A DNA stretch of 11,840 nucleotides, taken from NCBI GenBank assembly GCA_041736705.1, contig JBGSTC010000021.1:1-11840 (forward strand), written 5' to 3'. The notes below the pieces were generated by a model that was not told the DNA's origin, did no database searches, and was given only the letters and a program-made list of their open reading frames with translations. Source of the DNA: GWE2-51-13 sp041736705. GTDB lineage: Bacteria > Bacillota_I > Bacilli_A > Erysipelotrichales > Erysipelotrichaceae. The position numbers and the translations under genes were made by a program. Position 1 is the stretch's first letter. Each line of letters starts with the position of its first letter. Below are positions 5,689 to 11,840 of the stretch, one piece after another.

Positions 5689-7263
5689 CTATTTTCCGCT
5701 TGCGCCATAGTTACTTAACACACGTGCGCTCGGGTCGTCGACCGCGCACCCCGGCCAACTGGCGTTAGGCATCCAGAATCCGTCGATCATGTTGGAGCGT
5801 CCGGGATAGAAACCTTCGAAGATGACGCGATACAGAAGGGCTTCCGGCGTATGGGGCGGACAGTGCGTATATTTTTCCCGTGCGAACAGGACATCTTCCT
5901 TGGTGTAGAGACTCGCGGCGTATTTCTTCAGTTCCTCCACCATCGAATGTCCGACCGCATCGCTGAACGCGGCTTTCTCGCGCCACAAGATCTCATCCGG
6001 CAGTAAACCCGTTCCTTCGAACGCTTTCCGCAACAAGTATTTCCCCTGTCCGTTGGTGTTCATTTTGAGTTCGGGTTTGATTGCCATGACATCACGGACG
6101 AAATCCAGGTCTCCGAAAGGGACGCGGGCTTCCAGCGACCAAGCGGCGATACAACGGTCGGCGCGTAGTACATCGTACATATACAGCTCACGGATCCGCT
6201 TCTCGCTCTCCTTCTGGAATTCATCCCCCGAAGGCGCGAAATCCGTGTACTTGTATCCGAAGAGCTCGTCGCTGATTTCCCCGGTCAACAGGACCTTGAT
6301 GTCCGTCTTTTCTTTGATGTAGCGGCATAACAGATACATGCCCATGCTTGCGCGGATGGTCGTGATGTCGTAGGTTTCCAGATGATAGATGACGTATCGC
6401 AATGCTTCCAAGACATCTTCCATACTCATGGTCACTTCATGATGGCGGCTACCGATATGATCGGCGACGATGCGGGCATACTTCAGATCGATCGCGTCTT
6501 TCGCCATCCCGATCGCAAAGGTATCGATGTGGACCGGCGTCGCTTTCTGCGCGATCGCACAAACCAAGGACGAATCCAAGCCTCCGCTCAGCAAGTATCC
6601 CAGCGGGACATCGCTCATCAAACGCTTGTCGATGGCAGTCGTCAATCCTTCACGGATGCGACGGTCGATTTCTTCCAGGTCAACCAGTTCTTCCGCGACA
6701 TCGGTGATGTGGGAATAGTCGGTGAAGACGCCGTTGTGGTAGACATGTCCCGGAGGGAAAGGATACACGTCTTGACAGAGGGAATGAAGGGCTTTGGCTT
6801 CCGATGCGAACGCCATCTTTTGGTTCTCTTTTAGAATCCCGTAAAACAGAGGACGGATCCCGATGGGATCCCGGGCGGCTACGACCGCCCCTTTTTCTTT
6901 ATCATAGAGCACAAACGCGAATTCCGCGTCCAACTTTTTCGCCATATCCGCCCCGTCGGCACGATAGAGCGGAATGAGCACTTCGCAATCGCTATGCGAG
7001 ATGAACGGATACTCCGCGAACATCGTCCTGAAAAGATGCTCGTTATAAATCTCGCCGTTACAGACGACACGGACATCGATTGTGTCGAACGGTTGCATCC
7101 CGTGTTCGCTGGTGTCCATGATGGATAGCCGGTGGAATCCGAAAATCCCCCAGGGTTCCTTCATCACTTTGCTTTGGTCGGGTCCGCGATGTTGAATGGT
7201 CGCGAATGCTTCAAGAAACGCTTGTTCCGAAATTTCACCTTCGGTAAATAGAAATCCGCACAT
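5689..7263 (-). CDS. asnB: Asparagine synthetase, glutamine-hydrolysing
   Basis: A 524-residue enzyme that makes asparagine from aspartate, glutamine and ATP. The N-terminal glutaminase half has the catalytic Cys2 exposed after Met removal (MCGFLF), QHRGPDQ (24-30) and VVCNGEIYN (67-74). The synthetase half has the PP-loop LLSGGLDSS (224-232), LLTGEISDELFGY (325-337), SLEARVPFGD (376-385) and WREKAAFSDAVGHS (427-440). The C-terminus ends in the family's typical NYGASGK-like tail. Length is slightly short of the 554 residues of E. coli AsnB, which it resembles most. The start at 7263 is fixed by the Cys2 requirement and by GGAGG 8 nt upstream; the open frame continues into the T-box leader but cannot be coding. 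It is transcribed alone behind a T-box. Confidence 0.96.
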   Translation of the reverse strand: MCGFLFTEGEISEQAFLEAFATIQHRGPDQSKVMKEPWGIFGFHRLSIMDTSEHGMQPFDTIDVRVVCNGEIYNEHLFRTMFAEYPFISHSDCEVLIPLYRADGADMAKKLDAEFAFVLYDKEKGAVVAARDPIGIRPLFYGILKENQKMAFASEAKALHSLCQDVYPFPPGHVYHNGVFTDYSHITDVAEELVDLEEIDRRIREGLTTAIDKRLMSDVPLGYLLSGGLDSSLVCAIAQKATPVHIDTFAIGMAKDAIDLKYARIVADHIGSRHHEVTMSMEDVLEALRYVIYHLETYDITTIRASMGMYLLCRYIKEKTDIKVLLTGEISDELFGYKYTDFAPSGDEFQKESEKRIRELYMYDVLRADRCIAAWSLEARVPFGDLDFVRDVMAIKPELKMNTNGQGKYLLRKAFEGTGLLPDEILWREKAAFSDAVGHSMVEELKKYAASLYTKEDVLFAREKYTHCPPHTPEALLYRVIFEGFYPGRSNMIDGFWMPNASWPGCAVDDPSARVLSNYGASGK

Positions 7264-7285
7264 GGTTTGTACCTCCGTTGAATAT

Positions 7286-7321
7286 AAAAAGCAGCCCTGT
7301 CCCCTAAGGGACGAAGGCTGC
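7286..7321 (-). terminator. T-box attenuator (terminator) of asnB
   Basis: On the minus strand, GCAGCC (7316-7321) pairs with GGCTGC (7291-7296) across a loop that holds a further GTCCC/GGGAC-type pairing, followed by a run of five T (7286-7290). It overlaps the region that pairs with the T-box sequence in the antiterminator state. Confidence 0.85.
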
Positions 7322-7535
7322 CTCCGTGGTACCACCCTAATTATCGGTTTTCCCGATCGCTTTCCGGGTCGCTGATGAACCCTTCGGCGGTTAACGCTGC
7401 CTATGCGTCGAGGGCTACTCCAAACGTTTCGCCGTCGCACTCCAAGGGGTTACCGATTCGGGTTATTCCTGTTGGCTTGCACCTTCCCAACTCGCTGTGT
7501 AGACCTTGCCCGATCGACCTGTCCTCGTCAATGTT
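7286..7535 (-). promoter_or_regulatory. T-box riboswitch, tRNA-Asn responsive, upstream of asnB
   Basis: The leader, about 250 nt, carries the T-box hallmark AGGGTGGTACCACGG (rc of 7324-7338), which pairs with the uncharged tRNA acceptor end. It also has stem III (ATCGG/CCGAT, 7343-7357), an apical stem-I arm (GTTGG 7471-7475 with CCAAC 7487-7491) with the typical GGTGCAAGCC loop, and the terminator at 7286-7321. A lower stem-I helix pairs CGATCGGG (rc of 7509-7516) with CCCGAATCG (rc of 7454-7462). Right after it, GGTAACCCC contains the codon AAC (rc of 7449-7451), the expected specifier for asparagine and placed as in B. subtilis glyQS. A second AAC lies at 7462-7464. Uncharged tRNA-Asn would stabilise the antiterminator and switch asnB on. 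The T-box call is firm; the exact specifier is inferred. Confidence 0.94.
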
Positions 7536-7541
7536 TTTTAT

Positions 7542-7570
7542 AGTGTAACGCGAATCGAATGAAATGTCAC
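7542..7570 (-). promoter_or_regulatory. Promoter of the asnB T-box transcript
   Basis: On the minus strand GTGACA (7565-7570) and TACACT (7542-7547) are separated by 17 bases. Transcription would begin near 7535, just before the first bases of stem I. The -35 lies about 45 nt beyond the stop codon of the upstream zinc-ribbon gene. Confidence 0.65.
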
Positions 7571-7614
7571 GCATTATTTTACATTCCTCTGAAAATCTTT
7601 CTGAAAACTAATGT

Positions 7615-7971
7615 TCAACGCTCGGGAAACCGATTCCCGCACGAAGAACAGTACACCGCGTCAAGGGGTTCCGCCTTCCCGCAATGGATGCAAATCTTGA
7701 AATCCTTACCCGCTTCGCTACTGGTGACGTCGATTTCAGGCAGGTCTTTGGGATCGATGCCTTCTTCTTCAAAGACGATCTTCTTCGGCAAGAATCCGAG
7801 AATGATTCGGAAAACACTGAAGAGCGCGATCATCCCGGAGATCGCCACGACCGGAAGATTCAGGGTCGCGATCTCCTTGGTGTCTAGATAATCCAATCCG
7901 CCCGCAAGCAGGATCAGAGCGATCGAGATGATCAGATAGATGAGCCAGAGTATGGTTTTCTTTGATTTCAT
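7615..7971 (-). CDS. Small two-helix membrane protein with C-terminal zinc ribbon
   Basis: A 118-residue protein. Two hydrophobic helices (about 7-25 and 39-59) are followed by an acidic linker (FEEEGIDPKDLPEIDVTSSEAGKD) and a four-cysteine zinc ribbon, Cys94-x2-Cys97 ... Cys108-x2-Cys111 (CIHCG and CSSCG). The zinc ribbon should face the cytosol if the N-terminal KSKK follows the positive-inside rule. The start at 7971 has GGAGGGG a few bases upstream. It follows the 287-residue zinc-ribbon gene by 29 nt and shares its layout (membrane part, linker, ribbon), so the two may be functionally related. Zinc ribbons of this kind are common on bacterial membrane proteins of unknown role. I do not assign a function. 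Confidence 0.8.
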   Translation of the reverse strand: MKSKKTILWLIYLIISIALILLAGGLDYLDTKEIATLNLPVVAISGMIALFSVFRIILGFLPKKIVFEEEGIDPKDLPEIDVTSSEAGKDFKICIHCGKAEPLDAVYCSSCGNRFPER

Positions 7972-8000
7972 ATGTCCCCTCCGAATTGTTTATCCTTCGC

Positions 8001-8864
8001 CTAAAACAACGCTTTCCCGCAATTCTTACAATAGATGTCTTCTTTACTGACTAATTTTCCGCAGGAGAGACAGGTACTGTTGGGTCCGACTTTCCTCATT
8101 CCGTAATACCCCGCATTACGTACCGCATCGCCTTTTCGATCATCCGACGTACGATTCGAATTATAGGCGCTTTGATCCTTGCGAACCAGATCGTTAAGGC
8201 TCTTATCGAACGTCATCGCACGATGATCCGCTTTCTGTGTCGCATCCGATGTCTTGTTTACGCTGAACGCACTTTGTTCGGCCTTGTCCGCATATCGTGA
8301 TTTTTCGATGACGTTGGAACTCGACTGTTCAGCCTTGTCCGCGTACCTGTTTTTGTGGTCGATCTTGAATGCGTCTTGATCAGATTCTTCACCATACGCT
8401 TTCTTACGTTGGATCGCAAACGGATCCTGATAGGCATCGGGGGTCTTGGTCCAACCTGTCACCCCGGTCCGGCTAGCATTGATGACATAGGCGAAAACCA
8501 GGATGAAAACAAAGAGGATCGGGAAAATCAAGAAGAAGAAATTTTCGCTAGCGATGCCGAAGAAAAGGAAAACCAGGATGAAAATCCCAATCACTGGAAA
8601 GAACGCCGGGTTGATTTGCCCTTTGACCGTGCTTTGGGAAATCGGACGATAATTCTGGGCGAAATTCTGCGGCGTGACTTGACCCCGTCTTACCACTCTT
8701 ACGATGATCGCGATGAAGATCGCGATGAAGGCGATCTGAAAGAAGAAGGTGAAGAAAAATCCACCGATCAACGAGTTCCCGAAGGGTAGAAAGAAGAAAA
8801 AGATGAAAAGGATTGGAATAAGCAACACCAGGAAACCTGTGTTTCGATTCGGGTTTTGATTCAT
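8001..8864 (-). CDS. Multi-pass membrane protein with 17-residue repeats and C-terminal zinc ribbon
   Basis: A 287-residue protein of unknown function. Four very Phe-rich membrane helices (about 9-28, 33-57, 87-105, 109-129) are followed by a hydrophilic, probably disordered linker (135-260) and a zinc ribbon with Cys265, Cys268, Cys279 and Cys282 (CLSCG and CKNCG). The linker holds five units spaced exactly 17 residues apart, each marked by (D/E)-(Q/H)-x-(A/S), with the Q/H at 163, 180, 197, 214 and 231. Two units share RYADKAEQS (173-181, 190-198). The start at 8864 has GGAGG 6 nt upstream. The gene begins 12 nt after the permease stop, so it is almost certainly co-transcribed with the ABC exporter, and it could be an accessory or regulatory subunit. 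That role is inferred from position only. Confidence 0.82.
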   Translation of the reverse strand: MNQNPNRNTGFLVLLIPILFIFFFFLPFGNSLIGGFFFTFFFQIAFIAIFIAIIVRVVRRGQVTPQNFAQNYRPISQSTVKGQINPAFFPVIGIFILVFLFFGIASENFFFLIFPILFVFILVFAYVINASRTGVTGWTKTPDAYQDPFAIQRKKAYGEESDQDAFKIDHKNRYADKAEQSSSNVIEKSRYADKAEQSAFSVNKTSDATQKADHRAMTFDKSLNDLVRKDQSAYNSNRTSDDRKGDAVRNAGYYGMRKVGPNSTCLSCGKLVSKEDIYCKNCGKALF

Positions 8865-8876
8865 GCGATACCTCCG

Positions 8877-9665
8877 TTAACTGCCGGCACTGTTATAGCT
8901 GGCTAAGCCGAACTTCCAGAAACGATAGGCGACGATAGAAAAGATCGACGAAGCGACGACGCTTCCTAACACCACGAACCACGGGTCGCTCATCCCTAAA
9001 AGATAACTCGCCGGGTAGAAACTTACGAAAGCGAAGGGGAAGACGACGGTCACAAGCAACTGGATGAAACGCGGGAAGATGATGGTCGGGTATTTCGCGA
9101 AGTCCGCGATCCCGTAGACGAAGGTCATCAGGGGCATCGAATTCATGATCCAGAATCCGGTGGTCGCCCCCAAGAGTTTGATCGACGTATAGATCATCGA
9201 CCCACAACTCAATAGTACCACAGTCAAGGCGATTTCAGTGAAACCAAAACTCAAACCCATGCGCATGGATGTCCAAGCGATGAGAATCGAACCGATGATC
9301 AATTCGCCGAACGCTTCGGGTTGGAAGCGTTCCGCGACACATTGAAACAAGGGGTTGATCGGACGCACCAGATAGCGGTCGATGTCCCCTCTGCGGATCT
9401 TACTGGGGATCAACCAGATGTTGTCGGTGAAGAGATGGTCGATCCCGCGCGGGATTTGGAAGAAACCGTAGAGGAAAACCATTTGGTCCAACGACCACCC
9501 GTTGAGTGAGTCGATCGATTCGAAAATCAAACCGACGAAAAGGATCCCTGAAAACTGGATCAGCAGGAACGAGAGGATCCCGATCGAGAAGTCGACCCGA
9601 TACTGGATCAACTGCTTGAGATATTGCGCGAAGAAGACGCGATAGATTTTTAGGTAACGTTTCAT
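8877..9665 (-). CDS. ABC-2 family permease subunit (DUF990/COG3694-like)
   Basis: A 262-residue, six-helix permease half. Typical features of this family are present: an N-terminal amphipathic stretch (MKRYLKIYRVFFAQYLKQLIQYRVDF), the cytosolic loop IRRGDIDRYLVRPINPLFQCVAERF (90-114), and the C-terminal ending YNSAGS. Membrane segments lie at about 28-48, 60-76, 120-140, 146-166, 175-195 and 200-222, with a further one near 230-250. Together with the preceding permease and ATPase it forms a heteromeric exporter of the COG4586/4587/3694 type; a related Synechocystis system has been linked to viologen export, but the substrate here is unknown. I place the start at the ATG at 9665, just past the upstream stop, with a GGTGG ribosome site. 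A GTG at 9674 is an alternative that adds three residues. Confidence 0.85.
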   Translation of the reverse strand: MKRYLKIYRVFFAQYLKQLIQYRVDFSIGILSFLLIQFSGILFVGLIFESIDSLNGWSLDQMVFLYGFFQIPRGIDHLFTDNIWLIPSKIRRGDIDRYLVRPINPLFQCVAERFQPEAFGELIIGSILIAWTSMRMGLSFGFTEIALTVVLLSCGSMIYTSIKLLGATTGFWIMNSMPLMTFVYGIADFAKYPTIIFPRFIQLLVTVVFPFAFVSFYPASYLLGMSDPWFVVLGSVVASSIFSIVAYRFWKFGLASYNSAGS

Positions 9666-9666
9666 A

Positions 9667-10485
9667 TCAGCCACCCATCACTTTCATGCGGGAGAGGGAA
9701 TGCGACCAAACCAGATGGGCGGCAAGCCCTAAGAAGACGACCCACAATACTTGCACCCCGATTGCGCTCAAAAGATCGTTTCCGGTCGTGCGACCTAAGA
9801 GAATCATCGCAGGGATGTATTGAACCCCCGCATAAGGAAGAAATCCGGCGAGGGTACGCAACCATCCGGGGAAGAAGTTTAACGGGATCAGCGCACCGGA
9901 GAAAATGCGGACGATCGCTTGGTTCAACTGAAACATCCCGAAGGTCGCATCGGTGTAGAACACCAGGTTCGAAAAGATGAAATTGGCGAAGTAGTTGATG
10001 AAGAGACCCAAGAGGGATGAAAAGAGGAAGATGGGGAAACTCAACCACGCCAAGCTTTCCGTCTGATGGGTCGCCAGTGAAACCATCGCGATCAAAAAGA
10101 ACGTCGGTAGCGTGATGAAGAGATTCGAAAAGAGATTGTTTCCCAGATTGCGGAAGAAGAGCTGGATGGCATAGGATGCCGGCTTGATCAGCGACATCGA
10201 AATCCTGCCGTCGTAATAGTCTTCCGCCACATCCGAAAGCGGGGACATGTAGGTGATCGAGCCGGTCAAATGGATGACGAGGTTATAGAAAACCATCTGG
10301 ATCAAGGTGAATCCGCGGATCATTTCCGTCGGCGAGTTCGCATAGATCGCGACCCATAAAAGGACGGTGAGACCTAAAGCGAAAAAATCACCGAACACCC
10401 AGAGGAGGATGTGCACGCGATACATGATGGCGACTTCGAAGCTTCCTTTGGCGAAGGCACCGTATTTACGCAGGAAACGTTTCAC
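9667..10485 (-). CDS. ABC-2 family permease subunit (COG4587-like)
   Basis: A 272-residue, about six-helix permease (membrane segments near 24-48, 62-80, 115-137, 147-172, 186-205, 238-262). It starts like its partner (MKRFLRKYGAFAKGSFEVAIMYRVHILLW) and has the matching cytosolic loop EDYYDGRISMSLIKPASYAIQLFFRNLG (88-115) and the GALIPLNFFPGWL segment (197-209) common in this family. The start is a GTG at 10483-10485 that overlaps the ATPase stop (GTGA), so translation is coupled to the ATPase. The stop at 9667-9669 is one base before the next permease ATG. The two permeases would form the heterodimeric membrane channel powered by the upstream ATPase. Confidence 0.86.
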   Translation of the reverse strand: MKRFLRKYGAFAKGSFEVAIMYRVHILLWVFGDFFALGLTVLLWVAIYANSPTEMIRGFTLIQMVFYNLVIHLTGSITYMSPLSDVAEDYYDGRISMSLIKPASYAIQLFFRNLGNNLFSNLFITLPTFFLIAMVSLATHQTESLAWLSFPIFLFSSLLGLFINYFANFIFSNLVFYTDATFGMFQLNQAIVRIFSGALIPLNFFPGWLRTLAGFLPYAGVQYIPAMILLGRTTGNDLLSAIGVQVLWVVFLGLAAHLVWSHSLSRMKVMGG

Positions 10486-11492
10486 AGCGTCACCTTCCCT
10501 TCGTCGTAGATCCGGGCGACGATGCGCTCGATGTCCGCGTCGAAGATACTAATGTCCTGGACGTCGAATCGACGCAGGATTTCTTCCGTCATCTGTGCGA
10601 CGCTGATCTTGAGTTTCGGGAATACGATCGATAGTTTCTTGTCTTCCCGTGTGATTTCCAATTCATCCGGATGCACGTTGAACACCGACGCCAGGTTCAG
10701 ACTGTCATCGTTCAATTCATCGCGCACTTCGAACTCGATGCGCTTGGTCGTCCCGTATTTCTCTTTGATTTCGTGCAGCGACCCGTCATAGATGACTTTC
10801 CCGTTATCGATGATCAAGATCCGGTTGCAAAGCTCGGCGATGTCGTCCAAGTCGTGGGTCGTCAAAATGACGGTCGTGTTGTATTTCTGGTTCATCATCT
10901 TGATCGCATCGCGCATCCTCTGCTTTGCGTTGACGTCAAGTCCGATGGTCGGCTCGTCAAGGTAGAGTACTTTCGGGTTATGCAGCAGCGATGCGGCGAT
11001 ATCCGCCCGCATTCTCTGCCCAAGGGACAAGGTACGGACAGGCGACTTGATGAATTCATCCAAGTTCAGGATGCGGTTGAAGAAAGTCATCTGTTCTTCA
11101 TAGAAGGCATCGGGCATTTCGTAGATTTCCTTCAGAATCAAGAAACTCTCGCTCAAGGGCAGATCCCACCATAGTTGCGTGCGTTGCCCGAAAACCACAC
11201 CGATCTTCTTCGCGTTCTCCACCCGGTTTTGATACGGGATGATCCCGTCGATCCGGACTTCACCGGAGGTCGGTGTCAAAATCCCCGTCAGCATCTTGAT
11301 GGTCGTCGATTTCCCGGCGCCGTTGGCTCCGATATAGCCGACCATTTCCCCTTCGTTGATCGTAAAGGAAATGTTGTCGACCGCCTTCTTGATCACTTTC
11401 TTCGCATTGAAAAACCCTTTGACAAGACCTTTCAATCCTTTTTCTTTCTCATACTTCACGAATTCCTTCGTCAGATTTCTTACTTCGATCAT
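10482..11492 (-). CDS. ABC transporter ATP-binding protein (COG4586-like)
   Basis: A 336-residue ATPase with all the nucleotide-binding motifs: Walker A GANGAGKST (55-63), a Q-loop in FGQRTQLWWDL (101-111), signature LSLGQ (155-159), Walker B VLYLDEP (175-181), D-loop GLD (184-186) and the switch His213 in TTHDLDD. An N-terminal insertion before Walker A (EKEKGLKGLVKGFFNAKKVIKKAVD) and an extra C-terminal domain after residue 245 separate COG4586 proteins from ordinary drug-export ATPases. I chose the ATG at 11492 (MIEVRNLTKEF), with GGAGGAG about 8 nt upstream, and not an earlier ATG that lies before the ribosome site. It is the first gene of the five-gene cluster, behind a promoter with an operator-like palindrome. 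Confidence 0.93.
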   Translation of the reverse strand: MIEVRNLTKEFVKYEKEKGLKGLVKGFFNAKKVIKKAVDNISFTINEGEMVGYIGANGAGKSTTIKMLTGILTPTSGEVRIDGIIPYQNRVENAKKIGVVFGQRTQLWWDLPLSESFLILKEIYEMPDAFYEEQMTFFNRILNLDEFIKSPVRTLSLGQRMRADIAASLLHNPKVLYLDEPTIGLDVNAKQRMRDAIKMMNQKYNTTVILTTHDLDDIAELCNRILIIDNGKVIYDGSLHEIKEKYGTTKRIEFEVRDELNDDSLNLASVFNVHPDELEITREDKKLSIVFPKLKISVAQMTEEILRRFDVQDISIFDADIERIVARIYDEGKVTL

Positions 11493-11521
11493 CGGTTCTT
11501 CTCCTCCCCAAACCATTGTCT

Positions 11522-11541
11522 ATAGGTAATGTGTTACCTAT
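11522..11541. promoter_or_regulatory. Perfect palindrome, probable repressor operator
   Basis: ATAGGTAA (11522-11529) and TTACCTAT (11534-11541) are exact inverse copies with a 4-base centre, TGTG. The site lies between the -10 box of the ABC operon promoter and its first gene, at the expected transcription start, where binding of a dimeric repressor would block initiation. Without a T-run it is not a terminator. YtrA-type GntR, TetR or MarR regulators could bind such a site, and none is encoded in the window. Confidence 0.7.
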
Positions 11542-11546
11542 CAGTG

Positions 11547-11575
11547 ATGATACCTTGCCTGTGTGCGGTTGTAAA
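11547..11575 (-). promoter_or_regulatory. Promoter of the ABC exporter operon
   Basis: On the minus strand TTTACA (11570-11575) and TATCAT (11547-11552) are 17 bases apart, about 55 nt before the ATPase start. The predicted transcription start falls inside the palindrome at 11522-11541. Confidence 0.65.
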
Positions 11576-11673
11576 GGAAAATCTCATTCCTTCACACTTT
11601 TACATCGATTCTTTAATCCCATTTTTACTTTTTCAGATTATTTGGTTTCTTCATCGGTCTCGACTCTTGTCTT

Positions 11674-11682
11674 ATTATAGCA
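11674..11682 (-). promoter_or_regulatory. Possible second, extended -10 promoter
   Basis: On the minus strand TGC-TATAAT (11674-11682) is a consensus extended -10 element, without a convincing -35 box. A transcript from here would run through 11570-11600 and the palindrome into the ABC operon with a leader of about 180 nt. No gene of 30 codons or more is seen in that leader. Confidence 0.4.
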
Positions 11683-11706
11683 CCTGAAAACTATGGCGAA
11701 AATCAT

Positions 11707-11829
11707 AACTACCGGCTTAGCCGGTAGTTTGCCTTCGCCCTATAAGGGCTTGTTGCTGCCGTCCCCTCCGGGACGCCGAGGGCCTGACAGCCGCAGCGTT
11801 TCCTCAGCTGGCACCTTACGGTGCCTTTT
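11707..11829 (+). other. Hairpin array, possible IS200/IS605-type end or structured RNA
   Basis: Over 123 nt there are at least four exact hairpins: AACTACCGGC/GCCGGTAGTT with a TTA loop (11707-11729), GCCCT/AGGGC with an ATA loop (11737-11749), CGTCCC/GGGACG with a CTCC loop (11760-11775), and GGCACC/GGTGCC (11810-11825). GCTGC (11755-11759) can pair with GCAGC (11793-11797) and enclose the third. No reading frame of note covers it. Similar strings of hairpins with a strong first stem and a terminator precede tnpA in IS200/IS605-type elements. From memory the order of motifs is similar to Firmicutes examples, but I cannot check this, and the element (if any) would extend beyond base 11840. 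Confidence 0.45.
11810..11829 (+). terminator. Rho-independent terminator in the right-edge hairpin array
   Basis: GGCACC (11810-11815) and GGTGCC (11820-11825) form a 6-bp G/C-rich stem with a TTAC tetraloop, followed by TTTTCT. It reads on the plus strand, where no upstream gene needs it, so it probably belongs to the hairpin array and may shield a downstream gene from incoming transcription. Confidence 0.7.
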
Positions 11830-11840
11830 CTACTGCTTTA

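Noticed and set aside
6382..6834. Plus-strand frame inside asnB
   Set aside because: It is antisense to the conserved synthetase domain and has no ribosome site or recognisable motif.
7264..7440. N-terminal extension of asnB through the leader
   Set aside because: The frame is open, but it covers the T-box and its terminator, and the catalytic Cys must be residue 2. The start is 7263.
7572..7614. Terminator after the 118-residue zinc-ribbon gene
   Set aside because: Only a 5-bp ACATT/AATGT pairing with a large loop and no U-tract was found. The T-box attenuator may stop read-through instead.
11522..11541. Terminator at the ABC operon palindrome
   Set aside because: Neither arm is followed by a T-run and the arms are A/T-rich. 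The position at the promoter fits an operator better.
11580..11660. Short leader peptide (9 or 12 codons) on the minus strand before the ABC operon
   Set aside because: Both mini-frames lack a convincing ribosome site and are followed by no attenuator hairpin.

Overview
This window looks like a chromosomal segment of a low-to-mid-GC Firmicute, most likely a member of the Bacilli or of their cell-wall-less relatives, with a base composition near 50% GC. The grounds are strong GGAGG-type ribosome sites, clear sigma-A promoters (17-bp spacers), U-tract terminators, a T-box leader before asnB, TGA used as a stop codon, and a B. subtilis-like pairing of type I mannose-6-phosphate isomerase with an ROK fructokinase. 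The species cannot be named from the sequence.

Layout, left to right. (1) At 1-152 is the 3' end of a YCII-domain gene on the + strand, closed by a bidirectional terminator (161-197). (2) At 198-2343 is a minus-strand operon: manA, an ROK sugar kinase and an SdpI-family membrane protein, joined by ATGA overlaps and driven by a promoter at 2367-2395. (3) A divergent plus-strand mntP (manganese exporter) has its own promoter and a shared terminator. (4) At 3069-4267 are two translationally coupled minus-strand genes of unknown function that appear to share an N-terminal domain. The upstream one adds a disordered linker and three membrane segments. (5) At 4380-5635 are a metallo-beta-lactamase-fold hydrolase and a small acidic SWIM zinc-finger protein, again coupled by ATGA. 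(6) At 5689-7263 is asparagine synthetase asnB, with a complete T-box leader (about 7286-7535) and promoter. (7) At 7615-11492 is a five-gene minus-strand cluster: an ABC ATPase and two ABC-2 permeases of the COG4586/COG4587/COG3694 type, followed by two membrane proteins that each end in a four-cysteine zinc ribbon. A promoter and a perfect 20-bp palindrome placed like a repressor operator precede it. (8) The right edge (11707-11829) is a dense series of hairpins ending in a terminator. It has no gene and resembles the structured end of an IS200/IS605-type element or a structured RNA.

Most of the window is ordinary core metabolism and transport: sugar-phosphate entry, Mn2+ efflux and Asn supply under tRNA control. 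The least explained parts are the ABC exporter cluster with its two zinc-ribbon membrane partners, one of which carries a strict 17-residue repeat, the paralogous pair of unknown genes, the SWIM/MBL pair, and the right-edge hairpin array. No CRISPR array, tRNA, rRNA or prophage gene was seen.
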